Source: CALCKU01 sp964571595 (GTDB lineage Bacteria > Pseudomonadota > Alphaproteobacteria > Caulobacterales > Maricaulaceae). Taken from it: a stretch of 64,000 nucleotides of DNA. The DNA lies in the NCBI GenBank assembly GCA_964571595.1, contig CAZNCJ010000004.1, forward strand, positions 11,586 to 75,585, read 5' to 3'. This document shows positions 45,403 to 53,611 of the stretch, piece after piece. A model generated the notes under the pieces. The model was not told the DNA's origin and searched no databases. It saw nothing but the letters and a program-made list of their open reading frames with translations. The first letter of the stretch is position 1. Each line of letters begins with the position of its first letter. The position numbers and the translations under genes were made by a program.

Positions 45403-47691
45403 CTAAAAACGTCCACTCACCGTGAATTTGGCATTAAGCGGCGCACCCACTGTGATATTATTATTGGTATGCGCATTTGGGAAATATTCCGTATCTGTGA
45501 GGTTCTCAATATTTATCTGGAGACGTAGGTCCTCGCTGACATCATAAAAAGCGGCGGCGTCAATACGTGTAAAGCTGGGCAGGGTTACGGCATTATCATT
45601 GCCAGCAAAGCTCTCATCTTGAAATGTCAGTCCCAGCCCCAGCCCGAAACTGTCAGTGACTTGGTAATTGCTCCAGACATTAAATGTGTTTTCGGGCAGT
45701 TCCCTTAAGCGCAAAACCTCGCCTGCGGCATTTGTAGCCTCAATTTGTGTCTGGACGCCATTGGCATCCGTATCAATTGTGACCTGATTGCCTTCCAGAA
45801 AACTATAACCGGCCGAGATGTGCCATTGATCTGTAATATTGCCCTGAATTTGGGCCTCAAAGCCGCGCACCTCGGCATCAATAACATCCAGCGTATCAGG
45901 ATTGGCATCAGAGACTTGAGGCGAGCTGTTCTCAATGTCGAAAACGGCGGCCGTTAAACTAAAATTATCGGCGAAATCCCATTTAATCCCGGCTTCCAGA
46001 TTAGTGGATGTATTTGGGTCCAAGACATCATCGGGCGGATTAATGTCGGCGAATTGTTCTCCGCTACGCGGAAGGAAAGTTTCGCTAAAGCTGCCGTAAA
46101 TTGAGATATTTTCACGCGGCTTAATGACAAGCCCGAGGCGCGGGGCGATATTTGTATCCCTGCGCGATAAGATATCTTGTTGGCCCGTATTGATAAAGGT
46201 TTCGATATTATCAACTGTGATATCAAAACTATCAAAGCGGACCCCCAGCACTAGGTCTAGCCAATCTGTCACTTCTATCTCGTCTTGAATATAGGCAGAA
46301 AAGACGTCGATATCGGCCTCGGTATCGTCATTAAGAATGGCTGGATTTGCAAGGCCTGCATTGGGGACCGTAAAATCGCCAAAAGAGACGAGGACAGAGC
46401 GGCCATCGTCTATTGTGCCCGCGCCGTCATTGATTGTGAGCGGCGTTCCGGGTGTGACAGTAAAACGGGCATTATCCGTGCCAAAGCCAGGAGGATTGCC
46501 CGCGGCTATATCGGCCGCTGTCGTGCTAAAAAAAGCATTAACGCGGTCATTATTATTACTCGATGTGATGAACTCGCCGCCCAAGACAAGCGTGTGGGAA
46601 AAACGGCCCGTGTCAAATTCACCCACCAGATTTCCTGATAATGAAAGCCGCGCACGCTGTGTGGTATCGACATAGCCGTCCAGCTCGACTGTATTGTCGA
46701 GCGGGTCAAAAGAACTGCTCGGGAAAAGATTAGCGTAAAATTTGTCAAAATCGCCATAGGAGGCGCTGAAATTGCCTTTAATATTATCACTAAAGGCATG
46801 TTCTATTGAGGCGCGCAATATATGGGCCTCAAGCGTGGTTGAATTAAGTTCGGGATCTGCAAAGGTCACATCCACTAAATCACTAGCAGGTTGCCCGTCC
46901 AGTGAAGGTATGCCTCTGTCGACAAAACGCTCATTATTGACATATTCATATGACAAATTGATATGTGTCTTAGGCGTTAATTTATAGGCCAGTGTCGGGT
47001 TGATCCCGAACCGATCCCCATCAAAAAACTCACGGTGATTATTTAGGCTCTCATAATATCCATTGACCCGAAAAGCCCCGCGATCATTAAGGGTTTTATT
47101 GATATCAAGGGCTACGTCAAAGGCACCAAATGTATCAAGGCTGGATTTGAAACCGGTAAAATCAGCTCCGATGTCACCTTTTTTCGTGACGCGGTTAATC
47201 ACACCGCCCGTTCCGCCGCGTCCAAAAAATAGGGCATTTGCTCCGCGCAGCACTTCGACTTGCTCAAGGTTATAAAGCGAGCGGTAATATTGGACATCAT
47301 CCCGCTGCCCGTCGATAAAGAAATCTGCAGTAGAGCGCACACCGCGAAAGACAACTGCATCCCTGTGCCCTTCGCCTTGGGACTGGGTGAGGCCTGGCGT
47401 ATATAAAACAATATCACCAATAGAATCAAAACCCTGCTCAATGATCTGATCTGCCGTGGTGATAGACAGGCTTTGGGGGACATCTAAAATTGGTGTGGGG
47501 GACTTTAAGGCATTAACCCGGTCCGAATAGAGATATTGCCCGCGCACAATAATTTCATCATTCGTTTGCTCACTGAGTTGCTGCACCGCGCTTTGGGCAA
47601 GAGCAGGAGCGGTAAAAGCGGCGCTGATCAAGGCCGTCTGGATAGCGGCGCGCGCTCCACTTAAAAGGAGTTTAGTGAGGGAAGGTTTCAT
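45403..47691 (-). CDS. TonB-dependent siderophore receptor (catecholate type, Fiu-like)
   Basis: 762 residues. A signal peptide (ALISAAFTAPALAQ) precedes a plug domain with SPTPILDVPQSLSITTADQI and NLEQVEVLRGANALFFGRG, then a large beta-barrel ending in LNAKFTVSGRF with terminal phenylalanine. This is the outer-membrane ferric-siderophore receptor type, energised by TonB. The exact siderophore cannot be deduced. Iron-box-like sites lie upstream (47824-47899), so it should be iron-repressed. Confidence 0.92.
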   Translation of the reverse strand: MKPSLTKLLLSGARAAIQTALISAAFTAPALAQSAVQQLSEQTNDEIIVRGQYLYSDRVNALKSPTPILDVPQSLSITTADQIIEQGFDSIGDIVLYTPGLTQSQGEGHRDAVVFRGVRSTADFFIDGQRDDVQYYRSLYNLEQVEVLRGANALFFGRGGTGGVINRVTKKGDIGADFTGFKSSLDTFGAFDVALDINKTLNDRGAFRVNGYYESLNNHREFFDGDRFGINPTLAYKLTPKTHINLSYEYVNNERFVDRGIPSLDGQPASDLVDVTFADPELNSTTLEAHILRASIEHAFSDNIKGNFSASYGDFDKFYANLFPSSSFDPLDNTVELDGYVDTTQRARLSLSGNLVGEFDTGRFSHTLVLGGEFITSSNNNDRVNAFFSTTAADIAAGNPPGFGTDNARFTVTPGTPLTINDGAGTIDDGRSVLVSFGDFTVPNAGLANPAILNDDTEADIDVFSAYIQDEIEVTDWLDLVLGVRFDSFDITVDNIETFINTGQQDILSRRDTNIAPRLGLVIKPRENISIYGSFSETFLPRSGEQFADINPPDDVLDPNTSTNLEAGIKWDFADNFSLTAAVFDIENSSPQVSDANPDTLDVIDAEVRGFEAQIQGNITDQWHISAGYSFLEGNQVTIDTDANGVQTQIEATNAAGEVLRLRELPENTFNVWSNYQVTDSFGLGLGLTFQDESFAGNDNAVTLPSFTRIDAAAFYDVSEDLRLQINIENLTDTEYFPNAHTNNNITVGAPLNAKFTVSGRF

Positions 47692-47823
47692 AATGGGTGT
47701 GAGGCTTTATATGCGGCGCCCGGATGTGAAAGCCGCCCAATGCCGCGTCTTTATAAGCCTGATGCGGACCAATACTGTTACGCGTGAAATCATCTTATCG
47801 CCTAAAAACCTTTTGCCGTTTAT

Positions 47824-47899
47824 TTGAGAATGCGTCTCAATTTCTGCTTCTAACGATAATGAGAATGACTTGCAATAACTTTTTGCAAATAAGTCGCAA
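47824..47899 (-). promoter_or_regulatory. Candidate Fur-type boxes upstream of the siderophore receptor
   Basis: Three overlapping features in the receptor promoter: an inverted repeat TTGAGA-N5-TCTCAA (47824-47840), a GATAATGAGAATGACT sequence resembling the Fur box (47855-47870), and TTGC-N9-GCAA (47883-47899). Their clustering is consistent with iron control by Fur or a related regulator. Confidence 0.55.
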
Positions 47900-47964
47900 T
47901 TACTTTTACGACTTATGAGTCCGTCATTTTGGGATGATGTAAGAAGGGGTTTTGCGGCGGAATG

Positions 47965-49287
47965 CTATCTTGGTTTTGACAATTTAAGCACTTCCCCGGC
48001 CAGATAAAGCGAGCCGCAAATTAATATACGCGGGGCAGGGCTGTTAGCTGGAGCGTTTGCGGTATGCTGTGTGAGTGCAGCGTCAACGGCCTCAATAATA
48101 TCATCTGCGATAAATGTGCCCAGGCCGTGGGCACTCGCCTTTTCTGTCAGGGTTTGCACATCAAGACTGGCGTGCCCGCCAATCGGCACACCGATCAGTG
48201 TTTGGGCCAGCCCTTTGAAAGCGTTTAAAAACCCGTCAATATCCTTATTGGATAAAATGCCCGTAATTAAAATCAGTGGTCGGGGGGTGCGGGCTTCAAG
48301 TCCGGCCATTGTATTGGCCACGGCGCGCGCCGCGTGCGGGTTATGGCCGCCGTCAAGCCATAGTTCTCCACCAGCTTGGGTCACTTTTTCGGCTAGCGGC
48401 CCCGCTGTGAGATTTTGCATACGGGCGGGCCAATTCACATTTTGGAGTCCCTTGGCGATGGCTTTTTCAGATATTTGCATCTGTCTGGCAATCGCTATAG
48501 CAAGGCCTGCATTCATGATCTGGTGATTACCCAGAAGTGCGGGAGAGGGCAAATCAAGCAAGCTATCAGAATTTTCAAAAACAAGCCGGCCATGTTGGCT
48601 ATAGGCACGAAAATCCTGATTCCAAAAATATGGCTTGGCCCCGGACTTGGCGGCTTCATTGTCTAATACGGCATTGACCAGCTCTGATTGAGGGCCAATA
48701 CAAACGGGCGAATGCCGCTTCATAATGCCGGCCTTAGTACGGGCGACGGCTGCAAGGTCTTTGCCCAGAAATTCGGCGTGATCATAATCAATCGGGGTAA
48801 TACCGGCGCAAGCGGGTATAATGACATTGGTCGCATCATAACGCCCGCCCAGCCCGACTTCGATTAAAGCAATATCTGCCGGGTTTTCCGAGAAGGCTAG
48901 AAACATGGCAGCGGTTGTCGCCTCAAAAAATGATAAAGGCGCTTCGCCATTTGCTTGTCTGACACGCGATAAAACGTCAATCAGATAGGCGTCCTCAATT
49001 TCGTTTGAACCGACAATAATACGTTCCCGAAAATGGACGAGATGGGGTGAGGTATAGACATGGGCTTTCAGGCCTTGGGCTTCGGAGAAGGCGCGTAAAT
49101 AGGCAATGGTGGAACCTTTGCCATTTGTGCCCGCAATATGGACAATGGGTGGTAATCTGTCTTGAGGATTGCCAAGCTTGGCTAAGACGCGCTCTATACG
49201 TTCAAGGCCCAGATCAATTTTTTTGGGATGAAGAAGGCGCAGCTCTTCAAGGGCCTGCTCGAGTTTTTCTGTTAAGCGCTCTGTCAC
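47965..49287 (-). CDS. folC: Bifunctional folylpolyglutamate / dihydrofolate synthase
   Basis: 440 residues. The P-loop GTNGKGSTIAYL, the HLVHFRERI segment and the central PACAGITPIDYDHAEFLGKD are typical of FolC, which adds glutamates to folates. It follows accD by 3 bases, the usual accD-folC pair, and ends ~270 bases before the siderophore receptor start. Confidence 0.94.
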   Translation of the reverse strand: MTERLTEKLEQALEELRLLHPKKIDLGLERIERVLAKLGNPQDRLPPIVHIAGTNGKGSTIAYLRAFSEAQGLKAHVYTSPHLVHFRERIIVGSNEIEDAYLIDVLSRVRQANGEAPLSFFEATTAAMFLAFSENPADIALIEVGLGGRYDATNVIIPACAGITPIDYDHAEFLGKDLAAVARTKAGIMKRHSPVCIGPQSELVNAVLDNEAAKSGAKPYFWNQDFRAYSQHGRLVFENSDSLLDLPSPALLGNHQIMNAGLAIAIARQMQISEKAIAKGLQNVNWPARMQNLTAGPLAEKVTQAGGELWLDGGHNPHAARAVANTMAGLEARTPRPLILITGILSNKDIDGFLNAFKGLAQTLIGVPIGGHASLDVQTLTEKASAHGLGTFIADDIIEAVDAALTQHTANAPANSPAPRILICGSLYLAGEVLKLSKPR

Positions 49288-49290
49288 TAA

Positions 49291-50178
49291 TTAAGTATTG
49301 GCGGGCGCCGCAACGGGCTGTGCTGGCGGGATATCAGATTGCATAATCACTGAGATGATCTGGGCGAGGGTCCGGCGCATATCCTTGCGATGCACGACCT
49401 GATCTACCATGCCTTTATCTCTGAGATATTCAGCACGCTGAAACCCGTCGGGCAGTTTCTCTCTGATTGTATCTTCAATGACACGCGGGCCGGCAAAACA
49501 GATAAGCGCACCGGGTTCCGCCAGATGTATATCCCCCAGCATAGCATAGCTGGCTGTTACCCCGCCTGTTGTCGGATCGCATAACACCACAATATAGGGC
49601 AGGCCTGCCTCGCGTAATCTTTGCACAGCAATTGTCGTGCGCGGCATTTGCATAAGCGAAAGAGCCCCTTCCTGCATGCGCGCACCGCCCGCTGCGGTAA
49701 AGGCGATTAAAGGTAGTTTATTGGCAACGGCATGTTCCGCAGCTTGGATAAAGCCTTCGCCAGCGGCCATGCCCAGTGAGCCGCCCATAAAAGCAAAATT
49801 TTGTACAAGCACGACAGCTTTTTGTCCGTGTATGTTGCCCACACCAATCGACATGGCGTCTTTATCACCTGTTTTACTGCGCGCAGATTTCAGTCGGTCC
49901 GTATATTTCTTATCATCTTTAAACTTGAGTGGATCTTTGGCGACTTCGGGGATTTCAACTTTTTCAAACACGCCCTCATCAAAAGTGTATCCCAAACGCA
50001 GATCTGGCCCGATACGCATATGTTGGCCTGCGGGTGTGACATGTAGGAGGCCACTCAGATCCGCACTAAAAACCATCTCACCGGATTTAGGGCACTTAAT
50101 CCAGAGATTATCTGGCGTGTCCTTTTTCGTGAAAATATTTTTGACACCCGGCGGTGTTAATTTGGTCAACCAATTCAT
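49291..50178 (-). CDS. accD: Acetyl-CoA carboxylase carboxyltransferase subunit beta
   Basis: About 295 residues from the MNWLTKL start. The carboxyltransferase core has FMGGSLGMAAGEGFIQAAE, GGARMQEGALSLMQMPR, DPTTGGVTASYAMLGDI and FAGPRVIEDTIREKLP. The N-terminal four-cysteine zinc finger of E. coli AccD is replaced by LWIKCPKSGEMVFSAD with a single Cys, as generally found in alphaproteobacteria. It carries out malonyl-CoA formation in fatty acid synthesis with AccABC. It diverges from the GMC oxidoreductase. Confidence 0.95.
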   Translation of the reverse strand: MNWLTKLTPPGVKNIFTKKDTPDNLWIKCPKSGEMVFSADLSGLLHVTPAGQHMRIGPDLRLGYTFDEGVFEKVEIPEVAKDPLKFKDDKKYTDRLKSARSKTGDKDAMSIGVGNIHGQKAVVLVQNFAFMGGSLGMAAGEGFIQAAEHAVANKLPLIAFTAAGGARMQEGALSLMQMPRTTIAVQRLREAGLPYIVVLCDPTTGGVTASYAMLGDIHLAEPGALICFAGPRVIEDTIREKLPDGFQRAEYLRDKGMVDQVVHRKDMRRTLAQIISVIMQSDIPPAQPVAAPANT

Positions 50179-50260
50179 GGAAGCTATCTGCCCGATTTTA
50201 CGAGGGCGGGCAATTATATTTTTCGGTTGAAAACACATAAAGGCGTTTTAAGCTCACAAG

Positions 50261-51889
50261 ATGCAAACCGAATATGACTATATTATTATCGGGGCAGGCT
50301 CGGCAGGCTGTATTCTGGCCAACCGTCTTAGTCAGGACGGTCGTTTTGAGGTCGCGCTGATTGAGGCGGGGGGTAGTGATAAATCCGTCTTTGTTAAAAT
50401 GCCCTCAGCCTTGTCTATTCCTATGCATAAGAAACGCTTTAACTGGGGCTATGAAAGCGTGAAAGAACCCTATCTGGACGGGCGGGTTATTCCGACCTAT
50501 CGCGGTAAGGGTCTGGGGGGGTCGTCTTCTATAAACGGGATGGTTTTTGTGCGCGGTCACCCAAAAGATTTTGACGAATGGGAAGGCTTGGGCGCACGGG
50601 GCTGGAACTACCAGAACTGCTTGCCTTATTTTAAAAAACTTGAAAACTGGCAGGGAGGAAATTCGCAACATCGTGGCGGATTGGGGCCAGTTAAAATCAC
50701 GACAGGTAATAATATGGCGCTTAACCCGCTCTATCAGGCCTTTATTGAGGCCGGGGTCGAGGCGGGCTATCCCAGATGTGCGGATTATAATGGCCAAAGT
50801 CAGGAAGGCTTTGGTCAAATGCAAATGAATGTCGACGGGGGTGTGCGGGCCTCAACGGCGCGGGCCTATCTGGACCCTATCCGTAAGCGCAAAAATCTGA
50901 GTGTGTTGAAAAACACGCTGACACATAAACTCCTCTTACAAGAAGGTCGGGCTGTGGGTGTGTTATTAAGTCGAAATGGGCGCGACGGGTCGGCGCGCGA
51001 GAGGTTTGTGCTCACAGCGCGGCGCGAGATTATTCTCTCGGCGGGCTCAATTGGTTCGCCGCAAATTTTGCAGCTCTCAGGTATTGGCCCGAAATCAGTG
51101 CTCGAAAAGGCGGGTATTAAACCAGAACATATTCGCGAGGGTGTGGGTGAAAATCTGACAGACCATTTGGAGGTTTTCTTTCAATATCAGTGTTTGCAGC
51201 CTGTCACATTAAACTCAAAGCTAGGCCTTATGAGCAAGGCTATGATCGGGGCAAGATGGTTGCTGTTTCGGGACGGGTTAGGGGCGACAAACCATTTTGA
51301 GAGTTGCGGCTTTATTCGTTCTTCTGAAAAAAGAGCATGGCCGGACATCCAGTTTCATTTCTTGCCGGGTGCGATAAGCTATGACGGCAATACAGCCTTT
51401 CGCGGACATGGCTATCAGGTGCATGTCGGGCCTAATAAACCCGCCAGTCGCGGACATGTGCGTATTAAGGACGGGGATGTCGGCACGGCCCCGCAAATAC
51501 AGTTTAATTATCTCAAAGAGGCATCCGATATAGAAGACTGGCGCTCTACAATCAGGTTGACACGTAAGATTATGCAAGGGGAGGCTTTAAGCGCCTATAG
51601 GGGCGATGAAATTCAACCCGGCCGAGACGTTATAAGCGACGGGCAAATAGATAATTGGGTGCGCGAAAATGTGGAAAGCGCCTATCATCCAAGTTGTTCA
51701 AATCGTATGGGCTCCAAAGGTGACCCGCTTGCTGTGGTGGATGAAGAGTGCAGTCTGATTGGTCTGGACGGATTGCGTGTGGTGGATAGTTCGATTTTCC
51801 CGTCTATTCCAAACGGCAATCTCAATGCCCCGACCATGATGGTGGCCGAGCGTGCCGCTGATATTATCTTGGGAAATATAACGAGTTGA
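50261..51889 (+). CDS. GMC family FAD oxidoreductase (choline dehydrogenase-like)
   Basis: 542 residues. FAD is bound by GAGSAGCILANRLS, the GMC signature YRGKGLGGSSSINGMVFVRG is present, and the C-terminal AYHPSCSNRMG and NLNAPTMMVAERAAD motifs complete the active site. ATNHFESCGFIRS is close to the BetA-type motif, but no betB or transporter is next to it, so an alcohol or choline substrate is not proven. Divergent from accD and tail-to-tail with the glycosyltransferase. Confidence 0.88.
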   Translation: MQTEYDYIIIGAGSAGCILANRLSQDGRFEVALIEAGGSDKSVFVKMPSALSIPMHKKRFNWGYESVKEPYLDGRVIPTYRGKGLGGSSSINGMVFVRGHPKDFDEWEGLGARGWNYQNCLPYFKKLENWQGGNSQHRGGLGPVKITTGNNMALNPLYQAFIEAGVEAGYPRCADYNGQSQEGFGQMQMNVDGGVRASTARAYLDPIRKRKNLSVLKNTLTHKLLLQEGRAVGVLLSRNGRDGSARERFVLTARREIILSAGSIGSPQILQLSGIGPKSVLEKAGIKPEHIREGVGENLTDHLEVFFQYQCLQPVTLNSKLGLMSKAMIGARWLLFRDGLGATNHFESCGFIRSSEKRAWPDIQFHFLPGAISYDGNTAFRGHGYQVHVGPNKPASRGHVRIKDGDVGTAPQIQFNYLKEASDIEDWRSTIRLTRKIMQGEALSAYRGDEIQPGRDVISDGQIDNWVRENVESAYHPSCSNRMGSKGDPLAVVDEECSLIGLDGLRVVDSSIFPSIPNGNLNAPTMMVAERAADIILGNITS

Positions 51890-51904
51890 GCAGCAGTGTT
51901 GTTT

Positions 51905-53056
51905 TCAGGGCCTGCTACGAAAAAACCGTAAAAATTTGCGCATAATTTTTTTGATAAAATGATAGGGACTACTCGCAAGACGGGCTGCGCGGCGCAGCTT
52001 ACGCCAGCGCTTCCTGGCCAGAGGTTCATATTCTGGTGTTAGCAGTTTGAAAAACTTTTCCGTCACGGCCTGCCATGAATAGGCTTGGGCGTGGCGTACG
52101 GCGTTGGTAGGCTCAATATCTAAAGCTTCTAAGCAGGCTTTGCGTAAATCCTCATCAACAATGCCGGCCTTGGAGCCAGGAATAATATCAATCGGGCCAG
52201 TGACAGGATAAGCGGCCACGGGTGTGCCAGTGGCCATGGCCTCAATGATAACAAGACCGAAAGTATCCGTTTTCGAGGGAAAGACAAAGACGTCTGCATC
52301 AGCGAAATGCCGTGCAAGCTCTTCGCCGAATTTAGAGCCTAAAAATTTAACGCTGGGGTATTTTTTCTCAAGGGCTGCGCGTTGCGGTCCATCACCGATG
52401 ATAATTTTTGTTCCGGGAAGTTCGAGATTTAAAAAGGCTTCGATATTTTTTTCAACGGCCACACGGCCGATATTAATGAATATGGGGCGCGGGAAATCCT
52501 TATAAACGTCTTCGAGTTCGGGCGTATTTGAATGCCGCTTATCTGGATTAAATAGTTTTGTGTCGACGCCGCGTGCCCACTGGGCCAAATTTTTAAAGCC
52601 GCGGGCTTCAAGAAATGTCACCATTGAAGGCGTGGTCACCATGACCCGCCCCCCACTATTATGAAAGTCGCGGACATATTTATAGGGCCAGCTGAGCGGG
52701 ATAAAAGGAAAGCGGGCTTTGATATATTCCGGAAATTTGGTGTGATAGCTTGTCGTAAAGGGCATGCCCCATTTTAAACATAGGCTACGCGCGGCCAGAC
52801 CGAGCGGGCCTTCGGTTGCGATATGTATGGCTTCGGGGCCGAAGCCGACAATGCGGCGCCCGACATCTTTTTTGGCAAAAGGGGCTAGGCGAATATCAGG
52901 ATAGGTCGGTAATGGCAGGGTCCAGTAATCATCAGAAGGCGAGATGACCTCAACCTCATGTCCGGCCTTGCGTAAATTCGATACGGTTTTAGTCAATGTG
53001 CGTACAACCCCGTTCATTTGAGGTTCCCACGCATCAGTCACGAGGAGGATTTTCAT
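51905..53056 (-). CDS. GT4 family glycosyltransferase
   Basis: 383 residues of the GT-B fold. The opening DAWEPQMNGVVRTLTKTV and HIATEGPLGLAARSLCLKWG match glycolipid or mannosyl transferases of the GT4 family, and the donor-site ADVFVFPSKTDTFGLVIIEA (with E-x7-E pattern) is clear. Donor and acceptor are unknown. The C-terminus is basic (KKIMRKFLRFFRSRP), which may attach it to the membrane surface. A stand-alone gene. Confidence 0.9.
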   Translation of the reverse strand: MKILLVTDAWEPQMNGVVRTLTKTVSNLRKAGHEVEVISPSDDYWTLPLPTYPDIRLAPFAKKDVGRRIVGFGPEAIHIATEGPLGLAARSLCLKWGMPFTTSYHTKFPEYIKARFPFIPLSWPYKYVRDFHNSGGRVMVTTPSMVTFLEARGFKNLAQWARGVDTKLFNPDKRHSNTPELEDVYKDFPRPIFINIGRVAVEKNIEAFLNLELPGTKIIIGDGPQRAALEKKYPSVKFLGSKFGEELARHFADADVFVFPSKTDTFGLVIIEAMATGTPVAAYPVTGPIDIIPGSKAGIVDEDLRKACLEALDIEPTNAVRHAQAYSWQAVTEKFFKLLTPEYEPLARKRWRKLRRAARLASSPYHFIKKIMRKFLRFFRSRP

Positions 53057-53262
53057 GATATACGACCCATTTTGACCCTCTACGCCTGTTAAGCCAAAAA
53101 AGAAACGGATTTTTGCTTGGCAGATAATCCCATTATATTCACCCTAAAATTAGACCCTTTATAAAGCAAAGCCTACGCAATTATAGACAAGCGCGTAAAA
53201 GAAAGCTGTCAGGGCGAAAATTCAGAAGCTAAAATAGAATCAGATAGGCACGCGCCCTTAAA

Positions 53263-53339
53263 ACGGCGACCATGCCGCATGCTGCCCGGCATTTTTAGCC
53301 CGATGGCTAAGAGAGAAACAGCGGTTGTTTCGGAGCCGT
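53263..53339. ncRNA. Candidate structured element with four helices (cloverleaf-like)
   Basis: ACGGC (53263-53267) pairs with GCCGT (53335-53339), enclosing three perfect hairpins: ATGCCG/CGGCAT (53272-53277, 53287-53292), TTAGCC/GGCTAA with a 4-base CGAT loop (53295-53310) and GAAACA/TGTTTC with a 5-base loop (53315-53331). The loops (9, 4, 5) do not fit a tRNA. It might be a small RNA or riboregulator; on the minus strand the closing GCCG runs into TTTT. No known RNA family matches by eye. Confidence 0.35.
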
Positions 53340-53368
53340 CATAAAAAATTCACACAAAAAATCCAATT

Positions 53369-53383
53369 TTAACCACGTATTAA
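53369..53383. promoter_or_regulatory. CtrA-type box upstream of nrdA
   Basis: An exact TTAA-N7-TTAA (TTAACCACGTATTAA) located 22 bases before the first NrdR-type box. It matches the consensus of the cell-cycle regulator CtrA. Confidence 0.55.
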
Positions 53384-53404
53384 TAAAAAATTTCCTTTTT
53401 TAAG

Positions 53405-53451
53405 ACACAAGGTATTGACGAAAGGGAACAAATCAACACTATATATGGTGT
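53405..53451 (+). promoter_or_regulatory. nrdA promoter with tandem NrdR-type boxes
   Basis: Box 2, ACACTATATATGGTGT (53436-53451), agrees closely with the NrdR consensus acaCwAtATaTwGtgt. Box 1, ACACAAGGTATTGACG (53405-53420), is a weaker match exactly 31 bp upstream, the classic spacing of three helical turns. A TTGACG -35-like element (53415-53420) and a TATAT -10-like element lie within the boxes at 17-19 bp, so NrdR bound at the pair would block the promoter. Confidence 0.7.
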
Positions 53452-53611
53452 AGAGAGTAAGGGTCCGGGGCCGTTGCTTTCCTTTTCATTAAGGACCGTG
53501 AAGCAGTTTTTGACTGAATCACAAATTTGTGGCCGATTGATCTAGATCGGACGCTGAAACCGTCGCCGAAAAGATCTTAAGGGGATTTAAGGGAATAGGA
53601 TAAGGATAAGA

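Larger units (their letters stand above)
53057..53611. other. Long intergenic region GT4 / nrdA
   Basis: About 555 bases holding the nrdA regulatory region. In order it contains a 77-nt multi-hairpin element (53263-53339), a CtrA-type box (53369-53383), two NrdR-type boxes (53405-53451) and the ~150-base nrdA leader. The first 200 bases hold nothing I recognise. No tRNA or small gene was found. Confidence 0.6.

Noticed and set aside
49291..50178. Loss of the AccD zinc finger as a mutation
   Set aside because: The finger is normally absent in alphaproteobacterial AccD, so this is a lineage feature.
53263..53339. tRNA
   Set aside because: The size and cloverleaf plan fit, but loop lengths, the T-arm sequence and acceptor length do not.
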